Source of the DNA: Hyphomicrobiaceae bacterium
GTDB taxonomy: Bacteria > Pseudomonadota > Alphaproteobacteria > Rhizobiales > Devosiaceae
Direction: 5' to 3'
NCBI GenBank assembly: GCA_020638095.1
Contig: JACKJF010000003.1
Span: forward strand, 1-64,000
Length of the DNA: 64,000 nt
Within the stretch, counting starts at the first letter, position 1. Each line of letters opens with the position of its first letter. Below, piece after piece: positions 9,911 through 18,230 of the stretch. The notes below the pieces were generated by a model. It saw only the letters and a program-made list of their open reading frames with translations. It was not told the origin of the DNA and did not search any database. A program made the position numbers and the translations under genes.

Positions 9911-11440
9911 CTAGCGCATTTCTCGGCGCGCATTGCGCACGTTCCACACCAGAATCGGCGTCACCAGCAGCATGATGATGATGGCCGATGCCGAGCCGAC
10001 GCCCCAGTCGGAGGCACGGAACAGCTTGTCGTACATGTAGTTCGCCAGAACCTGCGTCTCCCATTGGCCATTGGTCATGGCAAAGACGATGTCGAAGACC
10101 TTGAGCACGGTCAGCGTGATCGTTGTCCAGACCACGAGGATTGTGCCGGCGATCTGCGGAACCTTGATGCGGAAGAAGATCTGGAACGGATTGGCGCCGT
10201 CAACGATGGCCGCCTCGATGGTTTCTTCCGGAATGCCCCTGAGGGCCGCCGACAGGATGACCATGGCAAAACCGGTCTGGATCCAGATCAGAACGATCAT
10301 CAGGAAGAAATTGTTCCAGAACGGAACCGTCAGCCAGGTCTGCGGATCGCCACCGAACGCGACGTAGATCGCATTGAGAATGCCGATCTGCTCGGTGCCT
10401 TCGGGGCGGAAATCGTAGACGAGCTTCCAGATCACCGACGCGCCGACAAAGCTGATCGCCATCGGCATGAAGATGATCGACTTGACCACGTTGCCCCAGC
10501 TCAGCCGGTCGGTCAGTTGCGCGACCAGAAGCCCGAACCCGGTCGAGAGCGCCGGCACCACGAGGAGCCAGAGGAAGTTGTTACGCACCGCTTCCCAGAA
10601 TTTCGGTTCGCCGAACATCTGCGTGTAATTGTCCAAGCCCGCCCACTGATAGATGAACGGCACACTGCCGTCCGCGAGGAACACGCGCTCGGTGAAGCTG
10701 AGGCGCAGCGTTTCGAACACCGGATAGGCGAGATAGAGACAGAGCGCAAAGAGCGCCGGGAAAATGAAGAACCAGGGCCGGAGCGCCTCGGCATTGTTGA
10801 CATTGTCGCCGACGGTCGAGGCCGGAACCAGCTGGCCCTGCAGCCTCAGCGCGTGAACGATTGCCCAGAGAGCCGCGGCGATGCCGACCGCTTCGAGGAA
10901 GGTGAGCACGCCCCAGTCGGCGCCAAAACTCGATATGGCCGCGGCGAGGATCGCGACGCCAAGGCCGCCGAACAGCGCCCAGACCGTGAGGCCGCCGGCC
11001 TTCATCGCGGCCATCAGGACGATGCGCGCGAAGGCGACGAGCAGAATGAAGGCGAGAACGAAAAGCGCATAGCCAAGAACCGCGAGCGCGACGGACACAA
11101 CCATGAGCAGCACGCCCGTGATGAAACTGGCAATGCCGCTCCAGAACGCACCGATCGAGGCGGTGCTGCCGATGGCCGAGAGATCCTTGATCCCGGCATC
11201 GAAGAAGGCCGAACCCGAGCCCATCCACGGCACCACGACGGAAAGGACGAAATAGCCGATGACCGGCGAGATCAGGAAGGTCAGAACGCCGATCCAGGTC
11301 CGCTTGCGCGCATCATCGGAATCGAAGGCCCGGCGCGGAAAGATGAAACGGTCGAGGAAAAGGTTCGAGAAATAGTAGTACCCGATCGCGGCGCTCACGA
11401 CGATGGTGACGACGATCAGGCCCTGCAGTGCCGGATGCAT
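9911..11440 (-). CDS. aglF: Alpha-glucoside ABC transporter permease AglF with long N-terminal membrane extension
   Basis: This 509-residue permease has its canonical CUT1 part from about residue 220 (RPWFFIFPALFALCLYLAYP), with the EAA loop EAAIVDGANPFQIFFRIKVPQ near 440. The first ~215 residues contain about five additional predicted membrane helices (VTIVVSAAIGYYYF, FLISPVIGYFVLSVVVPW, ITGVLLMVVSVALAVLGYALFVLAFILLVAFARIVL). Classical AglF is roughly 330 residues, so this is a large N-terminal domain. No frame break is visible between the parts. It pairs with AglG, whose ATG lies 14 bp downstream of this stop. Confidence 0.87.
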   Translation of the reverse strand: MHPALQGLIVVTIVVSAAIGYYYFSNLFLDRFIFPRRAFDSDDARKRTWIGVLTFLISPVIGYFVLSVVVPWMGSGSAFFDAGIKDLSAIGSTASIGAFWSGIASFITGVLLMVVSVALAVLGYALFVLAFILLVAFARIVLMAAMKAGGLTVWALFGGLGVAILAAAISSFGADWGVLTFLEAVGIAAALWAIVHALRLQGQLVPASTVGDNVNNAEALRPWFFIFPALFALCLYLAYPVFETLRLSFTERVFLADGSVPFIYQWAGLDNYTQMFGEPKFWEAVRNNFLWLLVVPALSTGFGLLVAQLTDRLSWGNVVKSIIFMPMAISFVGASVIWKLVYDFRPEGTEQIGILNAIYVAFGGDPQTWLTVPFWNNFFLMIVLIWIQTGFAMVILSAALRGIPEETIEAAIVDGANPFQIFFRIKVPQIAGTILVVWTTITLTVLKVFDIVFAMTNGQWETQVLANYMYDKLFRASDWGVGSASAIIIMLLVTPILVWNVRNARREMR

Positions 11441-11478
11441 ATCATTCTCCCCCTCGGCTTCCCGGGATCCACCCTGCC

Positions 11479-11560
11479 GCGGGTTCCGCCCGCGTGCAAC
11501 CTCCCAGGTATCGGCCAGGCTCCTTGCTGGCCAGGAACCCGGGAACGAATCCCCGGGTTC
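11479..11560 (-). repeat. Cluster of three hairpins between aglE and aglF
   Basis: Three consecutive inverted repeats lie in the aglE-aglF spacer. GAACCCGGG/CCCGGGTTC is at 11535-11560 (9-bp stem or longer), GGCCAG/CTGGCC at 11513-11532, and GCGGG/CCCGC at 11479-11493. None has a U-tract. The position after the binding-protein gene matches mRNA-stabilising or attenuating structures known in malE-malF-type operons; that role is an inference. Confidence 0.7.
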
Positions 11561-11583
11561 TCAAATTCGCAGGCTTGTCAGCC

Positions 11584-12852
11584 TTACTTGATGGCGTCCC
11601 AGCTGGCCTGGATATCGTCGGCCACTGCCTGGGCAGACTTGCCGCCGACATAGTCGACCATGCCGGTCCAGAACGAACCCGCGCCAACCGCGCCCGGCAT
11701 CAGGTCGGAACCGTCAAACCGGAAGGTGGTCGCATTGAGCAGGATCTCGTTCATCTTCTTCAGCGTCGGGTCGGAGAAGGCATCCGGATTGACACCCTTG
11801 TACGGGGTCAGGAAGCCCTTCAGGCCCATCCAGGTCTCGTGTGCGACCGGGGTCTGCAGGAAGGCGATGAAGTCATGCGCGGCCGGGCTGTCATTGGTGA
11901 TCGTCCAGGTCGTGCCAGCACCCAGAACCGGGGTGCCGAGGTCCTTGTCCGCATAGGCCGGGAAGTAGAAGAAGTCGACGTCCGTACCCACATTCGTCCC
12001 CTCGGGGAAGAAGGCTGGAATGAACGAGGCCTGGCGGTGCATGTAGCACTGCGGCGGCGACGAGAAGAGGCCCTTCGGCGAGTCGCGGAAGTCGGTGGTG
12101 GCGACAGCGCCAGCACCGCCGGCAACGAACGCGTCGTTGCGGGCAAACCAGCCGAACTCGTCGATCGCGGCCACAACGCGCGGATCGTTGAACGGCATCG
12201 CGTTCGACACCCACTCGTCATAGACTTCAGGCGGCTGCGTCCGGAGCATCAGGTCTTCCACCCAGTCGGTGGCCGGCCAGCCGGTCGCGGCGCCTGAACC
12301 AAGACCAATGCACCACGGCGTACCGCCATCGGCAACGATCTTTTCGGTCAGGGCCTTGAGTTCTTCCATGGTCGTCGGCACTTCATAGCCGGCGTCCGCG
12401 AAGTTCTCCGGGATGTACCAGACGAGCGACTTCACGTCGTTCTTGAACGGGAAGCCATAGAACGCCTTGGCGCCGTCCGGACCCGCATAGGTGCCGAGAT
12501 CGACCCAGGACTGGCCCGCCGCATAATTGTCCTTCACCCAGTTGGCGACATCGTCACCAAGCGGGGCCAGGAAGCCACGTGCCGCCATGTCGGAGGCAAG
12601 GCCCGGCTGCGGGAAAGCAGCGATATTGGCCGCTGAACCGGCCTCCAGATCGACGACGATCTGCTGTTCGAAGCTGTCCGAACCCACATAGCGGACGTCG
12701 TTGCCCGACTGCGCAGCATAAACCGCGAGGACCTTTTCGACGTTTTCCTGGTCGGGGCCAAGCCACGGACCGAAAACCGTGAGCTGCTCGGCAAAGGCCG
12801 TGCCCATGGGAAATGCCAGCGCGGCTACGCTGGCAAGCAGAATACGTTTCAT
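11584..12852 (-). CDS. aglE: Periplasmic alpha-glucoside-binding protein AglE
   Basis: This 422-residue extracellular solute-binding protein (SBP family 1) has a Sec signal peptide (LLASVAALAFPMGTAFA, cleavage near residue 21) and the body LTVFGPWLGPDQENVEKVLAVYAAQSGNDVRYVGSDSFEQ. It captures the sugar for the AglF/AglG/AglK importer. It is the first gene of the operon. A LacI-type palindrome lies about 95-108 bp upstream of the start codon. The purine-rich TTTGGGAGGAAAATC before the start gives a strong ribosome binding site. Confidence 0.9.
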   Translation of the reverse strand: MKRILLASVAALAFPMGTAFAEQLTVFGPWLGPDQENVEKVLAVYAAQSGNDVRYVGSDSFEQQIVVDLEAGSAANIAAFPQPGLASDMAARGFLAPLGDDVANWVKDNYAAGQSWVDLGTYAGPDGAKAFYGFPFKNDVKSLVWYIPENFADAGYEVPTTMEELKALTEKIVADGGTPWCIGLGSGAATGWPATDWVEDLMLRTQPPEVYDEWVSNAMPFNDPRVVAAIDEFGWFARNDAFVAGGAGAVATTDFRDSPKGLFSSPPQCYMHRQASFIPAFFPEGTNVGTDVDFFYFPAYADKDLGTPVLGAGTTWTITNDSPAAHDFIAFLQTPVAHETWMGLKGFLTPYKGVNPDAFSDPTLKKMNEILLNATTFRFDGSDLMPGAVGAGSFWTGMVDYVGGKSAQAVADDIQASWDAIK

Positions 12853-12946
12853 GATTTTCCTCCCAAAGATTGAAGACGCGGGATCAACGCAAATCCCCCG
12901 CCCACTTCAAACAATCCCGGTTCGCCAACCCCGCTGGGCAAGCTTT

Positions 12947-12960
12947 CCGAAACGTTTCGG
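12947..12960. promoter_or_regulatory. LacI-family (AglR-like) operator upstream of aglE
   Basis: CCGAAACGTTTCGG is a perfect 14-bp palindrome with the central CG typical of LacI-family operators. It lies about 95 bp upstream of aglE. The cognate regulator (AglR in rhizobia) is not in this window. Confidence 0.65.
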
Positions 12961-13160
12961 TTAGCCTGAACAAATTGCACCCCGCTGTCAATCCGGTAAT
13001 TTCACCCGCGCCGCCAAACCCGCCCTTGCCGGGGCGCCCGGGCGTGGCTCCAGCACGACACCCTGGCCTGAAGGATCTCCGCGCGGCCTGACCCCCAAGG
13101 CGCCCGGGACACAATCGGGATTTGACCTTGATGTCTGTTTCTGCGATTCAGTCCGCGGCT
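12961..13160. other. Intergenic remainder upstream of the agl operon
   Basis: About 200 bp between the aglE operator and tRNA-Arg. The minus-strand promoter of the agl operon is expected here or over the operator, but I cannot assign clear -35/-10 boxes. Short reading frames in this GC-rich stretch do not look coding. Confidence 0.3.
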
Positions 13161-13237
13161 GATCCCGTAGCTCAGCAGGATAGAGCATCAGATTCCTAAT
13201 CTGAGGGTCGCGCGTTCGAATCGCGCCGGGATCACCA
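13161..13237 (+). tRNA. tRNA-Arg (anticodon CCT)
   Basis: The cloverleaf is complete. The acceptor stem GATCCCG pairs with CGGGATC at 13227-13233, the D-arm contains GCTCAGCAGGATAGAGC, and the anticodon stem TCAGA/TCTGA encloses loop TTCCTAA (anticodon CCT, decoding AGG). The T-arm is GCGCG-TTCGAAT-CGCGC. The discriminator A and CCA end are encoded (13234-13237). Confidence 0.97.
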
Positions 13238-13369
13238 GCCCTACGTTCGCAAGTCCCGATTCCACAAACTCTTGTGTCGCAGTGCTGGGCACAGGACCGG
13301 CGCACATCTCAGCGATCTGGCGGTCAAAGGCGTGACCGGCCGGCAGATGACCTGAACGCCAAGGTGAAT

Positions 13370-13744
13370 TCAGTCCTTTGGCCAGGTCCATGCAAGCCAG
13401 GCGATATAGACCATCGCGATGACTTCAACGCCAGCAAGAAACAGGTAATGGAGCTTCAGCGAGCCGCCGCCCACGACGAAGAGTATCGTGACCACAACCG
13501 CGACCAGATTGGCAATGCGACCGAGCGGTCGCCCAAGGCTGCGGGAGAGGAAGATCATTGCGATCGGAATCTCGGTCAGGACTGCCGCGATCAGCAGAAA
13601 AAGCGGCGTGATGACAACACCTTCGACGGTCCCCGTGCTGATTTCGGCAAGAGCCGACGGATACATGAACGACAGGACGTCCGCGAAGATGAGGTTCATC
13701 AGCACGACGATCCACAGGGTGGAAATCTTAACAGAATGGGTCAT
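13370..13744 (-). CDS. DUF6326 family membrane protein
   Basis: This 124-residue protein has four hydrophobic helices (LWIVVLMNLIFADVLSFMY, VVITPLFLLIAAVLTEIPIAMIF, NLVAVVVTILFVVGGG, YLFLAGVEVIAMVYIAWLAW) and resembles DUF6326, an inner-membrane family of unknown function. The start at 13744 follows AAGGAGCAG on the minus strand; an upstream in-frame start at 13774 is less likely. It is divergent from a TetR regulator with two palindromes between them, so it is very probably that regulator's target. No catalytic motif is visible. Confidence 0.75.
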   Translation of the reverse strand: MTHSVKISTLWIVVLMNLIFADVLSFMYPSALAEISTGTVEGVVITPLFLLIAAVLTEIPIAMIFLSRSLGRPLGRIANLVAVVVTILFVVGGGSLKLHYLFLAGVEVIAMVYIAWLAWTWPKD

Positions 13745-13788
13745 GATCTGCTCCTTTCGATGCATGCCGCGCAAGCCTGGCGGCGATT

Positions 13789-13803
13789 ATATACAGTGTA
13801 TAT
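13789..13803. promoter_or_regulatory. TetR operator 1 (palindrome)
   Basis: ATATACAGTGTATAT is a perfect 7-1-7 inverted repeat in the divergent DUF6326/TetR promoter region. It lies 45 bp upstream of the DUF6326 start codon. Confidence 0.75.
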
Positions 13804-13823
13804 TTGACCGGAGGCAGGCCTAC

Positions 13824-13838
13824 ATATACACCGTATAT
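13824..13838. promoter_or_regulatory. TetR operator 2 (palindrome)
   Basis: ATATACACCGTATAT is a 6-3-6 inverted repeat of the same sequence class, centred 35 bp from operator 1 and 28 bp before the TetR gene. Two operators would let the repressor control itself and the divergent gene. Confidence 0.72.
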
Positions 13839-13865
13839 TAGTCAAGCGAATTTACACGGGTCTCG

Positions 13866-14564
13866 ATGGCGCGAAGAAGAAATGGTTCGGAACGCGGCGC
13901 GCTCAGCGCCGATGAGATTGTGATCCGCGCGATCAGCATGGCGGATCAATTCGGTATTGAGAACCTGTCAATGCGGCGTCTGGCGGGGGCCTTCGGGGTT
14001 ACCGCAATGTCGCTCTACAACCATGTTGCCAATAAGAACGAACTCATCGATCTCATGCTCAACCAGGTTGCCGCCGAGATCGAAATTCCGTCGGTCGACG
14101 GGCAATGGCAGGAGATGATGCGTCGCCGCGCGCACTCGATGCGAAGAATGTTTCTTCGTCACCGCTGGGTTCCGCCACTGCTGATTTCCCAGATCACATT
14201 GGGTCAAGTCATTCTTCGGGACATCGACGCGACGGTGGGTTGCCTGGTGACCAACGGCTTCTCCTATGCCGAGGCAGACTGGGTGAGAAACGCCATCGAC
14301 AGTCACGTTTATGGCTATACGCTGCAGGAGCTCAATTTCCCGGTCGAGCCCTCGGCCTACAGGGACGCTGCCGCGACCTACCTGCCTGAAATTTCCAGTT
14401 CCGATTACCCGTTCATGCACGCCGCCGCGCTTCAGATCGTTTCAGGCGCCTATGATGGTGTGACCGATTTCAGTTTCGGGCTTGAGCTGCTGCTTGAAGG
14501 TCTCGAGAATTGGCAACACCAAACGAACCGTCAGACATCGGTTCCACGCCCAAGATCGGGCTGA
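13866..14564 (+). CDS. TetR/AcrR family transcriptional regulator (TetR_C-type)
   Basis: This 232-residue regulator has an N-terminal helix-turn-helix at about residues 15-60 (LSADEIVIRAISMADQFG, then MRRLAGAFGVTAMSLYNHVANKNELIDLML), typical of the TetR class. The C-terminal ligand-binding domain (HRWVPPLLISQITLGQVILRDIDATVGCLVTNGFSYAEADWVRNAIDSHVYGYTLQE, given here in outline) resembles tetracycline-repressor C-terminal regions. It is transcribed divergently from the DUF6326 gene, with tandem palindromic operators between. The inducer is unknown. Confidence 0.88.
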   Translation: MARRRNGSERGALSADEIVIRAISMADQFGIENLSMRRLAGAFGVTAMSLYNHVANKNELIDLMLNQVAAEIEIPSVDGQWQEMMRRRAHSMRRMFLRHRWVPPLLISQITLGQVILRDIDATVGCLVTNGFSYAEADWVRNAIDSHVYGYTLQELNFPVEPSAYRDAAATYLPEISSSDYPFMHAAALQIVSGAYDGVTDFSFGLELLLEGLENWQHQTNRQTSVPRPRSG

Positions 14565-14658
14565 CGCTCACGATTGCCAGCTTGGGCGCATCCACCCATG
14601 TCCATTTTTTCCAGATAGTCTGGATCCAGGCGTTGGATGGCACGCCGGCTGACGAAAC

Positions 14659-14889
14659 TCAGGAGCCTTTGCGCGCGCTGAGCCCGACTTCCTGCAACGC
14701 GCTGGCCGCATCCTGATTGCTGTCCGAGACCTCGATCATCAGGGAGAAGGCCGCCAGAGCCAGTTCTTTCGATTTCGCATTCGGAAACTGCTTTTTGACG
14801 GCCTTCAGCACGTCCTTGGGCTTTGCCCCGGATTGAAGCGAAGTGGATATGCTCTGTTTCAGTGAGTCACCATTATAGTTCCTAGTCAT
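14659..14889 (-). CDS. Small soluble hypothetical protein
   Basis: This 76-residue protein is counted from MTRNYNGDSLKQSI. An in-frame start at 14922 adds 11 residues that do not look conserved. It is helical and lysine-rich (SGAKPKDVLKAVKKQFPNAKSKELALAAFSLMIEV), with no signal peptide or membrane segment. I do not recognise a named family. Codon bias looks like that of real genes, and no competing frame is convincing. Its neighbours (TetR regulator, phn cluster end) give no functional hint. Confidence 0.5.
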   Translation of the reverse strand: MTRNYNGDSLKQSISTSLQSGAKPKDVLKAVKKQFPNAKSKELALAAFSLMIEVSDSNQDAASALQEVGLSARKGS

Positions 14890-15050
14890 TTGCGGCCAGC
14901 CCCGGTCCAAACGATCAAACACAACGCACCAGTATTGGATTCAAAAGAATCCAAATTCAATCCCGACGAACTGCGCCGGCCAGTTTGTCAGTCACACAGC
15001 CTGCCGGCCAAAATCGACGCACCCCCTTCGGTCCTTGGCGATGGATCTCG

Positions 15051-15695
15051 CTATTGGTAGCGGCGAATGAATTCGTCCGCGGTGAGGCGCCGCATATCGT
15101 CGAGGCTGGCTTTGAGCTGTTCGCGATTCCAGTCCCACCAGGACAGCGCCATGAGGCCGGCGATCGTTTCAGGCGGAAATCGGAACCGGATGGGACCCGC
15201 GGGAACCCCACCGACGATTTCATAGGGTTCGACATCGCGCGTCACCACCGCGCCGGCGGCGACAATCGCGCCAGTGCCGATGGAGCGACCCGCCAGGATG
15301 GTGGCACCGTGGCCGATCCACACATCGTGACCGACGGAAACGTGATGCGATTTCCGCCAGTCGAAGAAATCCTTGTCGTCGTCGCCAAGGCCGTAGGCTG
15401 ACGCGCGATAGGAAAAGTGGTGCTGGCTCGCCCGCCAATGCGGATGATTTCCCGGATTGATGCGAACGTCCGACGCGATGGAGCAGAATTTGCCGATCGT
15501 CGTCCAGACGATCTGGCACCTTTGCATGACATAGGAATAGTCGCCCATTGACGACTCCACGACCGTCGAGTCTTCCGCGATTTCGGTCCACTTTCCGAGC
15601 GTGCTGCCCCGGCTATCAGCGGACGGATGAACGGTTGGGCCCTCCGAGAGCCGGGGCGTTTCCGGACTTCGCAGGGGAAGAGCTTCATCATGCAT
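15051..15695 (-). CDS. Hexapeptide-repeat acetyltransferase of phosphonate clusters
   Basis: This 214-residue protein is a left-handed beta-helix acyltransferase: repeats in [84 protein letters not shown]. It has the catalytic-type His in the HHFSYRAS region. It belongs to the xenobiotic (CAT-like) acetyltransferase group that is often the last gene of rhizobial phn operons. The likely job is acetylation of an aminophosphonate or a side product, by analogy to PhnO; the substrate is not shown. It starts 8 bp inside the end of phnN. The longer frame up to 15896 overlaps phnN and is rejected. Confidence 0.85.
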   Translation of the reverse strand: MHDEALPLRSPETPRLSEGPTVHPSADSRGSTLGKWTEIAEDSTVVESSMGDYSYVMQRCQIVWTTIGKFCSIASDVRINPGNHPHWRASQHHFSYRASAYGLGDDDKDFFDWRKSHHVSVGHDVWIGHGATILAGRSIGTGAIVAAGAVVTRDVEPYEIVGGVPAGPIRFRFPPETIAGLMALSWWDWNREQLKASLDDMRRLTADEFIRRYQ

Positions 15696-16281
15696 TCTGG
15701 CGCCTCCGACCGTTTCCAAGCTCGTTTTGAACCGACAAAAGGGCGTCGAGAAAAGCGGCAATCCCTCGTTCGAGCTCTCCCGAATTGTCGACAATGAACG
15801 GTTGGACGCCCTCGGGGAAACCGGAACCTTCGCGTTCAAGCCGCTTCTGCAGGTCACCGTCGGAATCACGCTGGCGCTGATTAAGACGGGCTTCACGCAC
15901 CGCGTGGTCGGCCGTCACCAGAATGACGGCGCAATTGATGGCATGACGAGTCGCAACGTCGACAACGGAGCGGGAAACATTGCACACGGCGATCCGCCCG
16001 GTGCGCACCTCCTCCTCGACGCTCTGGGGAATGATGTAGCCGAGCCCATGTGCTTCCCAGGCGAGCGTGTAGCGGTCCCTGGAAACGAGAAAATCGAAGT
16101 CCTCGCGCGAAATGCTGTCATGGTCTTCATGCCGGCCGTCGCTGACGCGCGTCACCATCCGCCTTGGAAACAGGAACGTGGATTGATCGCGAAGCCGCTC
16201 TGCGGCAGCACGCATCAGCGTATCCTTTCCGGCGCCGGAAGGGCCGACCACAAGAACCAGGGCTCCATGACCTTCGGACAT
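15688..16281 (-). CDS. phnN: Ribose 1,5-bisphosphokinase PhnN
   Basis: This 197-residue guanylate-kinase-like protein has the P-loop GPSGAGKDT at about residues 13-21 and the substrate region [19 protein letters not shown]. PhnN phosphorylates ribose 1,5-bisphosphate to PRPP, the last step of C-P lyase phosphonate breakdown. The ATG at 16281 shares its A with the last base of the phnM stop (TAATG on the minus strand), indicating translational coupling. The extended start at 16308 is less likely. Confidence 0.92.
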   Translation of the reverse strand: MSEGHGALVLVVGPSGAGKDTLMRAAAERLRDQSTFLFPRRMVTRVSDGRHEDHDSISREDFDFLVSRDRYTLAWEAHGLGYIIPQSVEEEVRTGRIAVCNVSRSVVDVATRHAINCAVILVTADHAVREARLNQRQRDSDGDLQKRLEREGSGFPEGVQPFIVDNSGELERGIAAFLDALLSVQNELGNGRRRQNA

Positions 16282-17432
16282 TACGCGACTCGCTGACCCT
16301 GGCGCCAAACGCCGCGAACGATCGGCACGCCGCCCCGCATCGCCACCCGCGAGAAATCGGCGCGTTTACCGACCACTATTTCACCGCGATCATCCAACCC
16401 CGCCGCGCGCGCGGGGTTTCGCGACACGAGGCCAACAGCGTGGGGCAGATCGATGCCGCCGATGAGTTCGGGCATGGCGAACGCGGCATGCATCATCGAA
16501 AAGGGCACGTAGTCGGAACTCAGAATGTCGAGCAGACCGTGGCGTGCCAGTTCGGCGGCGGAAACGTTCCCCGAATGCGATCCACCGCGCACAACGTTAG
16601 GCGCTCCCATGAGAACGGAAAGCCCTGACTGGCGGGCCGCCGCGGCCGCGGCAATCGTGGTTGGAAACTCGGAAATCCTGACGCCGTCCCGCTCGGCTTC
16701 GGCAACGTGCTCGGCGGTTGCATCATCATGGCTGGCGAGCGCCAGACCCGCCGCATGGCTGAGATCGACAATGCCCCGGCGGTTGCGCTCCGCGTAGAGC
16801 TTCTGGTCTTCGAGACGGGCCGCGATGAAGGCCTGCATTTCGGCGTCGGTCCGCCCGGTCTTGCCCTGATAATAGGCGTAGTAAAGGTCCATCGTCACGA
16901 ACTGACGCTGGCCGGGTGTGTGATCCATCAACGAAGCGAGGCGAACCGCCTTGAACGCATGATAGCGGTCGAAATGCTCGAGCGCGTCCGCGCTTGCCAA
17001 TTCGCAGCGCAAATGAACGAAGTGCTCGGCTCTCAGCCGGTCGTCGGCCCGCCCCTCGGTAATTGCATCCATCAGTACGGCGACATGCTCTCCCATGTCG
17101 AACTGGGTGTCGGCGTCCGATCCCAGACGCACGGCGTCGAACACGGTGGTGATGCCTGAAGCTGCAACCTGAGCGTCATGGGCCTGCAGCGCCGCCAGCG
17201 GATTCCAGTAGACTGTGGGCCGGGGATTGTAGTGGTTCTCAAGGTGATCGGTATGAAGTTCGACCAGACCCGGAACCAGATAATCGCCCTCGAAATCGAA
17301 TTCCGGGCCGTCCGAACCCTCGTCCAGGGCCGAGATCATTTCACCCTCGATCCGAAGCGCGCCATGCTCGACGGAATTGCTCAGTACGAGTTTGGCATTG
17401 AAGACCGAATAGGATGCGCTCACGACGCACAC
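16281..17432 (-). CDS. phnM: Alpha-D-ribose 1-methylphosphonate 5-triphosphate diphosphatase PhnM
   Basis: This 383-residue amidohydrolase-superfamily enzyme has the metal-binding segment LVPGLVELHTDHLENHYNPR (HTDHLE) near residue 55. The YYAYYQGKTGRTDAEM region and the SSDYVPFSMMHA segment near residue 305 are both characteristic of PhnM. It releases pyrophosphate from ribose 1-methylphosphonate 5-triphosphate before C-P bond cleavage. It overlaps the preceding DUF1045 gene by 13 bp and is coupled to phnN downstream. Confidence 0.93.
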   Translation of the reverse strand: MCVVSASYSVFNAKLVLSNSVEHGALRIEGEMISALDEGSDGPEFDFEGDYLVPGLVELHTDHLENHYNPRPTVYWNPLAALQAHDAQVAASGITTVFDAVRLGSDADTQFDMGEHVAVLMDAITEGRADDRLRAEHFVHLRCELASADALEHFDRYHAFKAVRLASLMDHTPGQRQFVTMDLYYAYYQGKTGRTDAEMQAFIAARLEDQKLYAERNRRGIVDLSHAAGLALASHDDATAEHVAEAERDGVRISEFPTTIAAAAAARQSGLSVLMGAPNVVRGGSHSGNVSAAELARHGLLDILSSDYVPFSMMHAAFAMPELIGGIDLPHAVGLVSRNPARAAGLDDRGEIVVGKRADFSRVAMRGGVPIVRGVWRQGQRVA

Positions 17433-18136
17433 TTCCTTTCCGCAGAACTGTTGAGGGGGTGATCAGCGATGCGAACGAAGGGCTGGCCGGGTTCGTCTTC
17501 GCGGAACACCGAAATTCGGTCGAGCCATTGGGACTCGGCCAGAACCGGCGCGAAGAAGCGCTCGGCGGCGTTCGCGAACTTTGGCCGTTCGCTGTCGCCG
17601 AGTCGGTCGGTCAGCGTCATGTGAAAGCGGAATTCCTCGAACACGTAAGGGTATCCAAAGCGCTCGACATAGAGCGCCTGACGCGACGTCAACGGTACGG
17701 CGAGGCGGCGGCGCCGGTCGTCTTCACTCAGCGGCGCGCGCGCGGGTTCGAATGCCGCGACAACGTCACCGGCGAACGCGAGCAAGTCCTCGCGTTGTTC
17801 GGCCGGAAGCAGCGCGAGGAAGCCGGACAGGTTTGCGACCTTTAGCATGCCGATTTCAAACGGTGCGCGCGCCGCAGCAAAATCCGCGGCCAGCCGAAGA
17901 AGTCCGGCTTCGTCGAAACCCTCTGCCAGGTGCATCGGCGGCTTGAGCGTCGCGTGAAATCCATAGCGGCTGGCGGAAACGGTTCGCGCCGCAAGATCGG
18001 GTGGAAGCGAGGTGCTCCAGGTCGATGCGTGCGGGGCCTCGTTGGTCGCGGCATCGCGGCCAAGCCAGACCGCGGCAAGTTCCCAGAACTGACCGAAGGC
18101 CTCAGGTGCATAATAGATGGCGTAACGCGGATTCAT
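17420..18136 (-). CDS. DUF1045 phosphonate-operon protein, 2H phosphoesterase fold
   Basis: This 238-residue protein has the two-His motifs of 2H phosphoesterases: HATL near residues 61-64 and HMTL near 172-175, within YGFHATLKPPMHL and EEFRFHMTLTDRLG. It is the DUF1045 / phosphonate-operon protein found next to phnM in many alphaproteobacteria. No phnP (metallo-beta-lactamase-fold cyclic phosphodiesterase) is seen in this locus. I infer that this protein opens 5-phosphoribosyl 1,2-cyclic phosphate in place of PhnP. The first codon could be 18139 or 18136. Confidence 0.88.
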   Translation of the reverse strand: MNPRYAIYYAPEAFGQFWELAAVWLGRDAATNEAPHASTWSTSLPPDLAARTVSASRYGFHATLKPPMHLAEGFDEAGLLRLAADFAAARAPFEIGMLKVANLSGFLALLPAEQREDLLAFAGDVVAAFEPARAPLSEDDRRRRLAVPLTSRQALYVERFGYPYVFEEFRFHMTLTDRLGDSERPKFANAAERFFAPVLAESQWLDRISVFREDEPGQPFVRIADHPLNSSAERKCAS

Positions 18137-18230
18137 CAAAGCCTCTGCGCCCGGCCAGACCCAGACGTCACCGGAGTTCTATGACGCGGGTGCATGACAT
18201 TGGTTTGAACGAGGCCGGGACACCGCGCCA

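Noticed and set aside
10064..11653. 529-residue plus-strand open frame opposite aglF and aglE
   Set aside because: It is antisense to two clear transporter genes. Its product is a shadow of high-GC codon usage (rich in R, D, H, E) with no domain.
15696..15896. 67-residue extension of the phn acetyltransferase
   Set aside because: It lies entirely within phnN in another frame, and the conserved protein starts at [10 protein letters not shown].
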